A stretch of 64,000 nt of DNA from positions 19,613,586 through 19,677,585 of the forward strand of contig NC_080589.1 of assembly GCF_029962835.1 (NCBI RefSeq), read 5' to 3'. This document shows, one piece after another, positions 35,699-49,800 of this stretch. The notes below the pieces were generated by a model. It was not told where the DNA came from, made no database searches, and worked only from the letters and a program-made list of their open reading frames with translations. Position 1 is the stretch's first letter; the number at the start of each line of letters is the position of its first letter. A program made the translations under genes and the position numbers. The DNA comes from Magnolia sinica (lineage: Eukaryota; Streptophyta; Magnoliopsida; Magnoliales; Magnoliaceae).

Positions 35699-38600
35699 TC
35701 AGAATCGAAGCCGTCTGATTGCTGACCTACGAACGAACGGTAGGGATGAGTGGGTTTTTGGTGGGGTTGGACAACCAATCGACAGGTGGGGTTCTTCAAT
35801 CCGTGGAAATCGAACCGTCCACGATGGGGACCACCTAGCGAATGGTAGGAATCATAGATTAGTGTGCCACGTGTCCATTCCATATGCAGCGCACGATCGA
35901 TTATATTTGTGTGCTGCATTCGGGTTAAATTTCCTGCGTTGAATGTTTTGATAATGATCGTGTTTTTCTGTCGGAGATATGATATTTCCAGTGTTTTTTA
36001 ATGCATACATCTCTGTTCTTCTTTGTGTTTTCTGGTTTTGCTAAGGGAAGATAACAGAGGTAAAAGGCACAAACAATAAGGGAGAATGGGTATATGCATA
36101 AAAAAGTGGGGGTCTGATGTCAGAATCGTTTGTCTCCATACCTTGGATGGTTAAGATTGTCAGACTAAAGTAATTCTTGAGAGAAATAGACAATTCAAGG
36201 TGTGGCCTGCACAATGACGGTCCAGATTAATTATTGGAACTGTTTTCACAATCAATTCGGACCTTTCATGTTATTATTCATTGATTTGATTGTTTGGATC
36301 ATCGGCGATCTGTGGTGGGGTTCACTTGATGGCGGATTCGGATTGATTATTTGGCTTATTTTTACGACAATCAATGGACCGTTCATTTTACTTTAGATGA
36401 TTATGTTTGTCCAATCAAAATTATTCTCGAGAAATATGTGCAATCCAAGGTGGACGGTCCAATTTGTCGTTAGACCATTTTCATTATAGTTGATCTGAAG
36501 TCTACATTTTTATTGTCCATTAATCAGAAATTTGGATAATCCGATCAAAGTGATTCTTGTGAACAATTTGAAACCAAGGCTGGTCTGGATCAATTAGCAG
36601 ACCTTTTATATATATATATATATATATATAGATTTGGCCATACATTTTATTGACAATTGACCAGATGCTTAAGGATTATCCAATCAAAATGAGTATTGAT
36701 AGATATGGGCAATTCAAGGTTGGGCCCACATGTGATGAACTATTTGATAAACTTGATTATGATCATATGGGCCACTTGTTTCACTGGTTTTTTTTTATTG
36801 GATTGTTAGGATTGTCCAATTAAAGTGATTCTTCCAATGTGGGAAAAACACGATGGACACGAAACATTTGATTCGTTATTTTCAACATGAATCATTGTTA
36901 TTTTGTGTTTGGCAATTTGATATTGTGGTTATGATCATCAAATCAAAGTAATTGTCAGGAAATATGCGCAATCAGTCACAAGATGGATGGTTCATATACA
37001 TGATCAGACCTTTTATATTTTAATTGATTTAGTCTGTTAGTTGTGAAGACCATCAATCGCATGGTTTGACTTCCAATCAAAGTGATTCTTAATGGAAGTG
37101 AGGAATTGATATGCCCTCAAAAGTCAAAACAAATTCCACAAGGCTGGTGAAACAACAAATCTGTTTAACCGAAGCTGGTAAATCATGAATTTGACAGGAA
37201 AGCAACCAAACATCAAATCCTTGAGTGACAAAGGGATTTTTAGATAAGGGTTTTGCTGAAGTTCCCAAAAAGGTGGGGAGATTAGCAACACTTATAAACC
37301 TTTTGAATTACATGTGGGACGTCTAATCATCGCTTGGGATAGTTCATTCAATACTACCATTTGGAGCAAGCCATGGTGAAAGAATCATGCTGATCGGATG
37401 ATCCCAACCCTTTGAATGGGGCCAATTTGTTACAACCGTCTGTTGTTTATAAGCTATAAATCGCATGGTTAGAATCATCAAACCAAACTGCTACTTTGGA
37501 ATTATAGGCAATAAAAAGTAGGATCTATCCAGTAGATGTTTCAAGATGATGATTAGGCCAATTTTACTTTTGCGCTCAATCTTGATTGTTCATTTTCCAT
37601 ACTATTGATCGGATGATTAGGGTCGTTTGATTGTCGTGATTTTTTTGCATCGTTGTTACTACTAGTTGTATGAATGAATGAATGGTTCAAATCAACGATG
37701 GGTCAATCCATGTGCCATTTAAAGCGTCGGGGATGTTAGCAAAGCCCTTTGGATAAGAAGTCCTTGGAATGTTTTTTTAATAGAGGACCTTGAAAAATAT
37801 TTTCTACGGATGTGCTTGTACCATATGGATGGGAGTGCAAAAGGCCAATTTGTTCGTATTCTACCTAAAAAACTAATCCTTTTGGCACACCAGAAGTATA
37901 ATCGTTTTTTGAGTCTCAACTTCGTGGTACCTAAAGGTTGGTAATATTTTCACGACCTTATGGTAACAAGAGGTAATGAAATTCTTTTATTCCATTTGGT
38001 AGCAAAAGGGAACAAAAAAGAAGGAAAATTTGCTGGGTACTAGACAGTTGTGAAAAATTGTCAACCTCTTTATACTGAAAGAGTGAGATGAAAAAAATTG
38101 TTTCTTTATAGAAGGGTGGAGAAAGGAATTTTTTTTTGGAGCGGAAGGGCAAATTAACCTTTTGCCCTCTCATTCATATTACTTATGCTAAAAATTATTC
38201 TTGTAATTTTTTTTTCAAAATATCATATATTTTGAGGATTTAATTAAAAAAATCCTAATCATAAACTTCCAATTCCAACTTCATAAATTGGCTCTTAAAA
38301 AAAAAACTTCATGAATTGGCAAACTTATGAAGTCACTAATTTTATTCATTCAAATGACCCTTAGATATATTTATATGGCACTATAATAGTATCACACACA
38401 CACACAAATTCATTAAATCGAAAATGGCTTTACAAAAAGAGGGGCAATTAGGTGACCCTCTTGTCACCCTGCCCGACATGACAAAACAAAACAAAAAATG
38501 CAAGTGCAATGTCCGCAAATCCTCAGAAAACCCTAGGAGAAATCAACCCAAAACAAGTCTCCTAAGTGCTTGTAAGCTACTGGAAAGAGATCCTTGCAAA

Positions 38601-41600
38601 CTTTGGCCGCCCCACCCACACGACAACAAGGAAAGCAACAAAACGAGAGATGAAATCTAAATGAGCTGTGCTTTGTGACGTAGGGATGGATGTGATGAGG
38701 TCAATCACCGTCTTCCTCTAAGGGGATAATTACTCCGAATCCACGGAGCTTCTCTGGACTCCTCATAGAGATTCCTCAAATCCACGAGGGAAAATAAGAA
38801 AATAGAAATAAGTTTTAAGAAATTTGAAAATTAATTGATATATGATTAAAACGAATTTGCAATCCTTTAAATAATGATACCGCTTTTGAAAGTTCTCAGT
38901 TTCGCTATCTCAGCAGTCTGTACCCTTCCTTTTCTTTTAATGAAATTTTCGTTGCCTCTCAAAAAAAAAAAAAAATCCTTTAAATAATGATACCAAACCT
39001 AGGAAGAAGTTTCAGAATCAAACTCCAACTCAAACTCCCTAAAATTCGTGACTTAATATAAATAGTAAACTTACTATTTGTAGATGGTCATGATTCCTAC
39101 TAGACTTCTCATCCGTGTTGTCATATGTGATCATATATGTGGCATATGCAAAAATATGCGATCGTATATTGGCCATGGCACATTGAATTTTTTATTTAAA
39201 AAAACAACGTTTTACCTAAAAAAAAAAGGCTTCCAAATCTCCTCCATTTGCAATATGCTAATTCCAAAACTCTCTTACTCTCTTTCTCTTACATCTCTTA
39301 ATTACAAATGGTCTTATTCTCTCTCTCTCTCTTTCTCTCTCTCGTATTTCCTACTTCCAAGTGATCTTAATCTCTTCCTCTCCTACATTTCCTCTTTCTT
39401 GGAAGTTGGAAGATCAAGATTCAAGCACTTTCAAGTTTCAAGGAAGATAGCTTGTTGATTTTCTACAATAATAAATAAATAGCTTGTTGATTTTGTTGTT
39501 ACTTCTTGTTAACTATATTATTAAATGTCGATGGTTTGATGTTTAATTGATTGTTTAATTGATTTTATCTCTCTCAAATGTATTTTAAATATGTAAAATT
39601 AGTAATCTATTAACTTAGAGAAGTTCTCCTTAGTTTCTTTATATATATATAAAACTTTTTTTTGAAAAAATATATATATTTTAACTTTTCAAAAAATAAA
39701 AAAAATAAAAAAATATGTGGTCGCATATGTGATTGTGCAATCGCATTTGCGCATAGGCATATGCAATCGCACATGATCGTATATGCGATTCGACAACATT
39801 AGTCCTCACAGAGATTCCTCGAATCCACGAGGGAAAATAAGAAAATAGAAATAAATCCTAAGAAATTCAAAAATTAATTGATATATGATAAAAACGAATT
39901 TACAATCCTTTAAATAGTGATACCAAACTTAGGAAGAAGTTTCAGAATCAAACTCCAACTCAAACTTCCTAAAATTCGTGACTTACTATAAATAACAAAC
40001 TTACTATTTATAGATGGTCATGATTTCTACTAGACTTCATGGTTTTTGGCCAAAAATAGTAAGTGTCCTATTTGGCCTAACCACGTTATTCTCATAAATT
40101 TTCTAAGCCCTTTTCATGTTGGGCACAACTCCTGAAACTCAAAGGATGAAGAGTTGTGATCGAACTAAAACTTGCTATAAATAGTAAAAACGAAATTAAA
40201 AAGGATTTTCGACCGTCAATCTGATGGAATCTCGCAAATTCAGCGTGGGCAACCCGGCCTAGTGGGGTTGGTTGACTAAAGTTGCTTCTCCTACCCCAAA
40301 ATCATATATGGTACGTCGAATAACTCATTCTGGTTTGTGAGATATGCCTGTTTTAGGGTTCTGATGGTCCTGATCACTTCCGCCTCCGATCAGGCCTTCT
40401 TTGGTCCATCTTGGATATGAAAGTGTCCGCGACCCGCTCCACGTCACTTTGCCTTTGATGATTCTAGCATTCCTTTCTTTCCAAATCCCCCAAAAGATAG
40501 TAGAAGGGGCCAGCTTCCATAAAACTTTGCCACGATTTTAAAATGGGCCTACCACCCAACCTGCAATAACATCGAATGTGGATTCATGCATAACCCACTT
40601 GATTCTAAAAAGTTGCCAAAAGTGAGACCAAACTACCTGAGTAATCGAACAATGGAGGAAAAGATGACCCCTCAACTCTTCATTGTACTTGCACATGGCA
40701 CACATATCTGGCATCGCCATATTTCTCTTCTTAAGATTATCTATGGTGAGGATTTTGTTTGCTGGGAATGAGGACCTTTCAAATATAGGCACACGAGTGA
40801 CAAACAACTCCTAGATAATAATGCTTGTGCATCAATGATTTAGAGGACAAGGGAAGACCCGAAGACCATTTCCACCGAAGGTATTCCATAATGGTAATTG
40901 TGGTCCCAGTGGCCATTGCCATTACCATTATAATACAGGCTGTAACGGTCGTTACGACCTCTTTTTTTTTTCTTTCTCTTGGAAAAAACATGTTTCATTA
41001 CGCAATGGGCCGTTACATAACTATTTTGGAATACCTTGTTTCCACTCCTTACGATCCTCTTCTTGTTGGTCTAGCCTGATAGTTGCTTAGAGATTCTAGA
41101 AAAGCAGTAAAGTCCGCCACCTCCATGTCACATAAATTTCTCCTCAACCTAACATTCCACACCCCATCCCCCCCGGTGCAAACCTTATCCCTTTCTCAAT
41201 CAGCTGATCCACTTCACTTGGAATGGATGATTTAGCTTGCCTAACTCCCATGCCAATCAAGTTGATAGATTTCCATACCTTCATCTTCGAACCTCCACCA
41301 CCAGTCCCAAGGGGAGACTAGTTCTTTTCCTTTAACCTCCCTAGGCCCAAACACCAGCTGATCCACTTCACTTTGAATGGATGATTTAGCTTGCCCAACT
41401 CCCATGCCAATCAAGTCGATAGATTTCCATACCTCCATCTTCAAACCTCCACCACCAGTTCCAAGGGGAGACTAGTTCTTTTCCTTTAACCTCCCTAGGC
41501 CCAAACACCCATCCTTTATAGGCCTCTGGATAATCTACCAATTTACAAGGTGAAATTTATGTCCCTCCTCTCTCCCTTCCCATAAGAAATCTCTCTAAAT

Positions 41601-44600
41601 TTTCCATATACTCTTAATGATGCATGAGAATAATTGTAAATATAGAAAGGTAGTAAACTGCGCTATTAGAGAGGGTTGACTTAATAAGTATGATTCTACT
41701 TCCAAGCAATAAACAGGACTTCTTCCAGTTGGCTAGTCTCTTCACGATTCTCTCAATAGTGGGGTCCCATAAAGCATTACTAGGATTGCCCTCAATTGGA
41801 AGCCCTAATTACTTCATTGGGAGATGTGCGACCTTGCATCCCATAATAAAGTTAAGGGCATTCGCCTCCTCCTGTTGGATTGCCACCCCTGCAATTGCAT
41901 CGCTTCTCAAATTCACCGTCAAATTGGAAACCGCCTTGAAGCATCGGAGCACCCCCTTTGACAATCTAGACTAAAAAAGGGATGCCTCACACAAAATTAG
42001 TGTGGTGATGATGAATTGATATGGGAAATCGAAAGCCCCTGTACCCCAAACTCGAACCCTTTAAGAAGCACCTATGCAATTGACTCGACATCCATAAACT
42101 CAAAACGCTTTGCTAAATCATAAAAGAGGGGATAATGGGTCGTGCTGGCTCAACCCTCTGGAACTTGGGAAGATCCTGATTAGGGAGCCATGAAACATGA
42201 TAAAAAAAGATGTTGAGAAGCAGTCTTTCATCCTTCTAATCTATCTCCTTACAAACCCCATTTGATGCAATGATTAAAGCATGACGTCTTGATCCATATG
42301 ATCGTATGCCTATTCCATATTGATCTTGCACAGGAAACCGGCCTCCCCACTCGTGGACTTGGAATTTATGGCTTCATTAGCGACGAGAACACTATCTAGG
42401 ATCTGCCTTTTCTTTACAAAGGCTCCTTGTGAATGGAGAAATAATCGAACGCATCATCTCCCACAACCTGCAAGGTAGGGTTTTGGCTAGGATCTTGTAC
42501 ACATCCCCCACTAAGCTAATGGGGCAAAAGTCCTTAATAGTATCTTCCACATCGTTAATATTTGGGATTAACATGATGAAAGTTGCATTGAGTCCCTTAG
42601 CTTTGCTCGACTATAGTACTCCCCTCGTGAAACTCATGAAATTACCCTTGATGGTCTCCTAACATTCTTAAAAGAAGGTGATAGAGAATCCGTTGGGGCC
42701 CAAAGCCTTGTCCTTGTTCATGTCCCATGCACTACTCTTCATCTCCTCTTGGAACTGTCTTTCCAACCAAGCGGCTTGATCCTCCCACAGGCTTCAGAAG
42801 GAAAGATTGTCCAGGTTTCAACTCGCCATAAACTTCTTTCTTGTATGGATTTTTATATAATTCCATCAAAGTGGTTGTAATATGATCTGGGTCTTCTAGT
42901 AGAATATCCTAGGACTTAATTTATGAATATGATTCCTCTTTCTCCTCTCATTAGCTATCCTATGAAAGAAAGCAATGTTCTTATCGCCTTCCTTCAGCCA
43001 AATGGCTCTAGATTTTAGCTGTCAAACCGCCTCCTCTCCGAAGGGAGTCCTTAATGATCAAATTTTAGGAGCTCCCTCTCGAACTTTTGGGCTTTATCTA
43101 GTTGTTGACATTCCTCTTGCCTGCTAAAAACATCGATCCTCCTAATAGCTCCTCTTTCTTCAACTCGTTAGAGATGAAAGTAGCCTTGCTCCATTCCTTA
43201 GATTATTCTTGATAAATCACAATTTTTTCAAAAATATAAAAGCCAACCCATCCCTCCATGTCTCATTCATTTCACCATTATTCGATCATCTCATGAAACC
43301 TTTTTGACTTTGGCAACCAACTCATAAATTGAAATGGTCTTGGACTAGAAGTCGTACCTGCCGACTCCAAGTAGATAGGGGTATGATCTGAGGCGGGATG
43401 TAAGAGAACCGACTCACAACATCCAGATACTGGGATTCCTAGTCATGCAATATTAGGAACCTATCTAGTTTGTATGTAACTAGATTTTCCTAATTGTTTG
43501 ATAAGGTAAAGCTGAAGATCAATCAAGTTATTGGAAGTGATGAAGTTTGCAAACTTACACATAGAAGTTGTAGTCCTGTTGGCTGTTGCCTCCAAGCTTC
43601 TCATACCCGAAATGGATGGTATTGAATTCCCCACAAATGCACCACGAGAAATTAAATGATCTGATGATGTCTAAGAGCTCACCCCAAAAATAATTTGAAA
43701 GCTCCCTCCGAGCTTCTCTTACTTGAAATAGATGGTATTGAAACCTCACCAATGATGCACCATTAGAAATTAAATGATCTGAAGATATCTGAAAGCTCTA
43801 CCCAAAAACCATCCGTCAATCTGGGATCGTTTGGACAATAGATTGTAGTCATCAACCATTTAAACAAATGACCCACTCATTGCAACACCAATCAGTGACA
43901 TAGAATAAGCACAACTATAGATGGCTTCTACATAGATTGGTGCCTAGATTCCATGTAGTGATAATCTCCATGGCAGAACCCCTAGACGGAATAAAGGCAA
44001 AATCTTTATTCGCCTCCCCAACAACTCGTCTATGATTCTAGGTGTAACTTTCTCCAACTTTGTTTCCCAAAATAGGACAATATCTACCTTCTTTCTTCAA
44101 AACAAATCCTTCACTGCCAACCTATGGTCCTTGCAACTGAAACCGCATGCATTCTAAGAAATGATCTTCATCGTGTCACCTTCTTGCATCCCTCCCCTAT
44201 TTTCTTTCTCTCTCTACCTCTCTTCTCCGATCCCAAATTGTTGTTAGTTAACCGAAGAAGCAAGATTTACTAATTCCCTTTTCTCACTCTCTACCTATGA
44301 ACAAAGTCTTTTGCAATCTCCCTTCCATCTCTCTCCTCAAGCTTTTTGAAAATAGTTGTCGGATCATTACCAACTCCCTCAAATGATGAACCTAATTCCT
44401 TGCTCAACTCTCCAACGGTCATAAAATAGGCAGAATTCCCATAGAATTCCAGATGTTCATTAACAATTTTTTGAAAATCATTGGTCCCCTTCAATACCAC
44501 AAACGCTCCCCACTCGCTATGACAACACTAGAGCCTAGCGGAATCAGGCCACATGATTGACCTGAATAACATAGCTAAATGCCTTTTTCCCCCAATGACA

Positions 44601-46767
44601 AAGAAGAGGACCTTTACAACCAATTTTGTCATGTGTGATCAAATAAGATAAGCGATTATGCCATCGCATATGCCATTTGGACCAATGTACTGCATATGCC
44701 ATGGTGGTACATGTGGTTATTATGCCATTGGGGCTTATGCAGTTGCACATAGAAGTATGCGACCACATAAGCCATGGTTATCTGACCATTAGGACTTTTT
44801 ATTTTGCTTCATCTCACTGTTGTTTTTTGTTTTAAAGACTTCGTCTCACTTTTTTGCTTATAAATAGATGCTCTCACCCCTTTATTTTCACAACTCTATT
44901 ACTCTCTCCCTCACTCTAATACCCTCGTCTCTTAATCTCTCTCGTCTTTAACTCTCTCTTAAAATGGCATTAATAAAAATTGTGTTGTTTTTGTTTTCCC
45001 ATATTTTTAGTATATGTGTCCCTTTGAGTAGTTGTTAGTTGACTTGTTATTGTCTAATAATCTAATAAAACTATAAAAAAATTCCCTACACTTGTAGTAT
45101 GTTTACATAAATTCCCTACACAAATTTTCATTTGTGGGGATGTGCGATTATGCCATAACATAAGCGCATTGCCCTGTTGGGTGACATAAGATTGTTTATT
45201 CCATTTGATAACATTATTTACAATGATGAGGAATAGTTAATGTCCTTGGGATAACCTGAGAGTTGAACCTGGCCGCTACTCACTCACCTCTCTACCATAG
45301 GTTGCTATGACGAGCTCTCTTCAAACCTTAAGAAACACCCCTCCACCCCCCATCTCCAGATACTGCAAATTTTTTTTTTTTTTCTTTCTATTTTCTTTAC
45401 TTTGGGAGATTCGTCCTTCAAACTCAAGATGTCAACCAAACATGTCCCATTAATGATACTGCACTTACCACCATCCCTTAACACCGATAGCCCTTGTCCG
45501 TCTCCATTCACTTTTCCGGTGCACATCAATTCCTTCTTGCCTCTCCGGATCATCGCACATGCCCTGAGAAAACCTAGACTTCTAATTACCTGGGGATTAG
45601 CAGTAACCTTAGAAGAACACGTATCCCAACCCCGGTCCTTGAAGCACTTCTCATTGCTGTGAGAGTCAATCTCACTGGATGGAATGACAATCTCATGATA
45701 AGCATCTCTTTCTTCATGGGTATATTCTCGGCAGCACCTTCATGCATCCTAATTGTCGCCTAGAGAATTTATAAGATTATAACACATGTCCCCACCTTTC
45801 AAGACCTCGACACGTCACCTTGCTTTTATTGGAAAATTGATAAATGATAATCCTATGAGTATCCTTCGCCTTTAATGAGATTCTCAATTTGACCAATATC
45901 TAGGATGCCAATTGACACCAAACTTGCCTTTGAGAGAAAATCACCACTGCCATATTTGGGCCACGTGTCCCCCGATTGCTTTTCCCTCTACAAACTCTCT
46001 TGTCCTTTCCCCGGATCCTCGCATTGGTTTTGCCATTGCAACTCTCCCTTCTCCGACTATCCTCCGACCTCCTCAAAACATCGAGATTCTTCACCCATTG
46101 ATGCCTTGATCCCTAGGAGCGGATTAGGTGAGACCTTGAACTCACCTAAGATAGTGTGGCCCCTATCGTGGGGCCCACCTTGATGTATGTATTTTGTATC
46201 CACATTGTCCATCCATTTTTCTAGATAATTTTAGCATATTATCCCAAAAATGAAGTAAATCAAATTATTAGGTGGACCCTAACATAGGAAACAATGGTGA
46301 TTGACCAAGCTCATGCCATTCTGTCATGTACCATAAATATATTTAATTACCATCAAACTTAATTATTATTTTTTAATTTTCTTATTAAATAATTTAATAC
46401 CTAGGTAGAAACGACTATTAAACAACGCTTAAATATTCTAATACATTTCGTCTGTGGGAGTTTTGTGCTCTTATCGCCGGTCCCGATGCATGAGGGTTTG
46501 CGTCAAGTTGCCAGTTGGTTACAAACTTATGCCATAACTTCCATCATTTGGCCAGATATCAATTGTGATCAATGTGTTCCGTATTCGTTACGATACGGCC
46601 GTAAAGGTTGATACGTATAGGTAAAGGCCATGATCATTACATGATATGGGGGTGAAATGTGGCAGTTGCTTTTTTGGGACCGTATCGGCCGTTAGGGGTT
46701 ATAACGACTATTACCCTTGTAACGGTTAAAAAATGGCCAATTCTTTTTTCTATGTAAATCCATTTTT

Positions 46768-46807
<40 letters not shown>

Positions 46808-49800
46808 ACTTTTCTCATTCTAAAAACTTTATTACATTCTACAACAAATTTTGACCACTCGTACTATAGTTTTTAAGATTAAGATAGTAGATTGAAGCAA
46901 TTTGAGCAAGGTGTCCCGTATCGGTATCGGTTGGCGTAACGGTAACCTCCAAAACCGATACGGATACGGGGGCGTAACGGTGATACGGGGGCGTAACGGC
47001 CCGTAACGGCGCAAAATTTTTTTTTTGCCAAAAAAATATGGATTAAATCCGGAATATTCTAAGCATTCCAAATATGCATTCATTTATAAATTGGAACATG
47101 TTTATGGTGGTGTAACGGTCCACTCTTTAGTGAGAAGTTGTATCGGACTGTCTGATGAATTTATGAACCAGATAACCTGAATTTGACTACAAAATTCATA
47201 TATTTAATTTTCTAACTATCTACTATCAATGATAGATATATTAGAATGAATGTAATATGAAAATATCTTACATTTAGGTGTTTGCAATTATTTTTGAGGG
47301 CCAAAATTCATGCATAAATAGAAAAAAATATAAAATGGCACCCCAAATATGTAAAATGCACATTAACATGTTCTACTATGATTAACACATCATATGGCAT
47401 CATTAAAACAGCAAGAGAATCATTAAAAAATGATTTTTCGAATTTTCAAAAAAAGGGCCGAAATAAATGCGTAAATAGAAAAAAATAAAAAATAAAATAT
47501 AAAATGGCACCCCAAATATGTAAAATGCACATTAAGATGTTCTAATATGATTAACACATCATATGGCATCATTAAAACAGCAAAAGAATCATTAAAAAAT
47601 GATTTTTCAAATTTTCAAAAAAAGGGTCGAAATAAATGCGTAAATAGAAAAAAATATAAAAAAATATAAAATGGCACCCCAAATCTGTAAAATGCATATT
47701 AACATGTTCTACTATGATTAACAAATCATATGGCATCATTAAAACAACAAAAGAATCATTAAAAAATGATTTTTCGAATTTTCAAAAAAAGGGCCAAAAT
47801 AAATGCGTAAATAGAAAAAAATATAAAAAATATATAAAATGGAACCCCAAATCTGTAAAATGCACATTAACATGTTCTACTATGATTAACACATCATATG
47901 ACATCATTAAAACAGCAAAAGAATCATTTGAAAATGGTTTTTCGAATTTTCAAAAAAAGGGCCAAAATAAATGCGTAAATAGAAAAAAATATTAAATGGC
48001 ACCCCAAATCTGTAAAATGCACATTAACATGTTCTACTATGATTAATACATCAAATGGCATGATTAAAACAGCAAAACAACCATTAAAAACTGATTTTTC
48101 GAATTTTAAAAAAAGGGGCCAAAATTCATGCGTAAATAGAAAAAAATATTAAAAAATTATTAAATGGCACCCCAAATCTGTAAAATGCACATTAACATGT
48201 TCTACTATGATTAACACATCATATGACATGATTAAAACAGCAAAATATATTAAAAAAAGTATAAATACCTATTTTTGACGAATTTTTGAAAAATGGCCCA
48301 CCGAGCTTTGATTCAAAAAAATCTATAATATAATGTGTTTTTCTATCAAATACCTAGCTAAGGTTGGTTAAAATTAGTAGTAGAAGGAGTTAGAAACAGT
48401 TTGGAAGCAAGAGGTTTCAAAAAAACAGCAAAAACAGAGCTTAAAAAAAAAAAAAAAAGTTACAGTTTCGGGCCCGTAACGGCCCGTTTCGGGCCGTTAC
48501 GCCCGTATCGGTCCCGTATCGGCTGATACGGGTACAAAAAATCGAATCGGCCGTTTCGGCCCCGAAACGGGTAACGATTCGCACCGTTACCGTTACGTAT
48601 CGGCCGATACGGCCAATACGTAACCGATTTGGCATACCATGAATTTGAGTGAATAGAAGCTTCGAGGGTCATTTAAAAAAAAAGTGGTATATATGCATTT
48701 TTTTTTTCGATTTTTAATTCTAATGCTTGATTGTGATGTGTAAGCATTAGAGACACATAACCATGTTCATAAATTCACCAAACAACCCAATAGAGCACTC
48801 ACCAAAGAGTGGACTGTTATGTTTCCATAAACATGTTCAAAACAAAAAATGAATATAGATCTGAAATATTTACATTATTCTAGATTTTCTAGATATATTT
48901 TTAGAATTTTTCAGCAATAAAAAAAAAAAAAAAAAAACCATTACAGGAGTTGTAATAGTCGTTACATCCCTGTATTGGCCGTTCTGACCAATACCCATAT
49001 CGGTAACGGTGGTGAACATTATGGCCTCCATTACTGATATGGAATACTTGTTTGTGATATACGAAAATGACTGCTACTGTAACATTATATTTCTGTCTAA
49101 TATCTATCATTAGTGCATGAAGGTGGTTATAAATTATAACACCATTAAAAAAGGTGGTTACAACATATTATTATCGTTATTATTTTTTGAGTGGCAATGT
49201 ATTTGTTATTTCAACCCCATAATGTTATGGGGGTTCCCCGCAATTATTGTAATGCTGATATATTGGGCTTTATATTGCCATTATAAGAACCATTGTTTTG
49301 ATTGAATTTTTTGTAAGGAAATATACAATGGTTTGGCCAAGGAAAACAAGGCTTTTTGTTTGGCTATCAATCTTCATGGTATGGCCCATGTGTAATTGGT
49401 ACAACCAGTTGAGCGCCTGCATCTTGGATGTACCCAAATGATCTATGGATCTCGCATAGGCCGACCTCATATATGATTGCTGCACCTGGCATCATATAGT
49501 ATGTCCAAGGTGTCTCGTATCCGTTACAATATGCCCATAAAGGCCGATATATATAGGTAACGGTCATGACCATTACACGATACGGGGGTGAAATGGGGCA
49601 ATTGATTTTTTGGAACTGTATTGGCCGTTGCGGTGGACGTAAAGGCTGTTACGGGGCATAATGATCGTTACCCCTGTAACGGTCGAAAAACGACCACTTT
49701 TTTTTTTTAAAATTTAAATCTATTTTCTCCCCTTTTTATACTTTTCTCATTCCAAAAACTCTCTTAAATCATTTTACAATAGATTTTGACTGCTCTTACT

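Larger units (their letters stand above)
38407..46140 (-). mobile_element. Decayed L1-type LINE on the minus strand, with later insertions
   Basis: Minus-strand pieces occur in the order expected for an L1 element. ORF1-like text lies at about 45300-46100, endonuclease at 43550-44150, reverse transcriptase around 42390-42600, RVT zinc-binding domain at 40538-40807, and a 3' end near 38407 reading 'TTTCGATTTAATGAATTTG' followed by a TG tail. The frame is shattered. It is interrupted by the 38757-40042 block, the hAT-like element at 40877 and another at about 44620-45215. The outer limits are uncertain; the coding pieces are the solid part. Confidence 0.65.
46570..49050. mobile_element. hAT-like element with CGTTACGG/GTATCGG ends, hosting a nested relative
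   Basis: Begins CAATGTGTTCCGTATTCG and ends GATATGGAATACTTG. It is flanked by ATTGTGAT (46562-46569) and TTTGTGAT (49051-49058), an 8-bp duplication with one change. The first 170 bp and last 110 bp are dense in GGCCGTTA / CGTAACGG / CCGATAC words, and a (TC)n run (46770-46804) follows the left block. Net length without the nested element is about 740 bp. It has no coding capacity. Confidence 0.82.

Noticed and set aside
47714-47995. 93-residue ORF with two repeated halves
   Set aside because: A direct translation of the 168-bp tandem array; no start context or conservation to suggest a protein.
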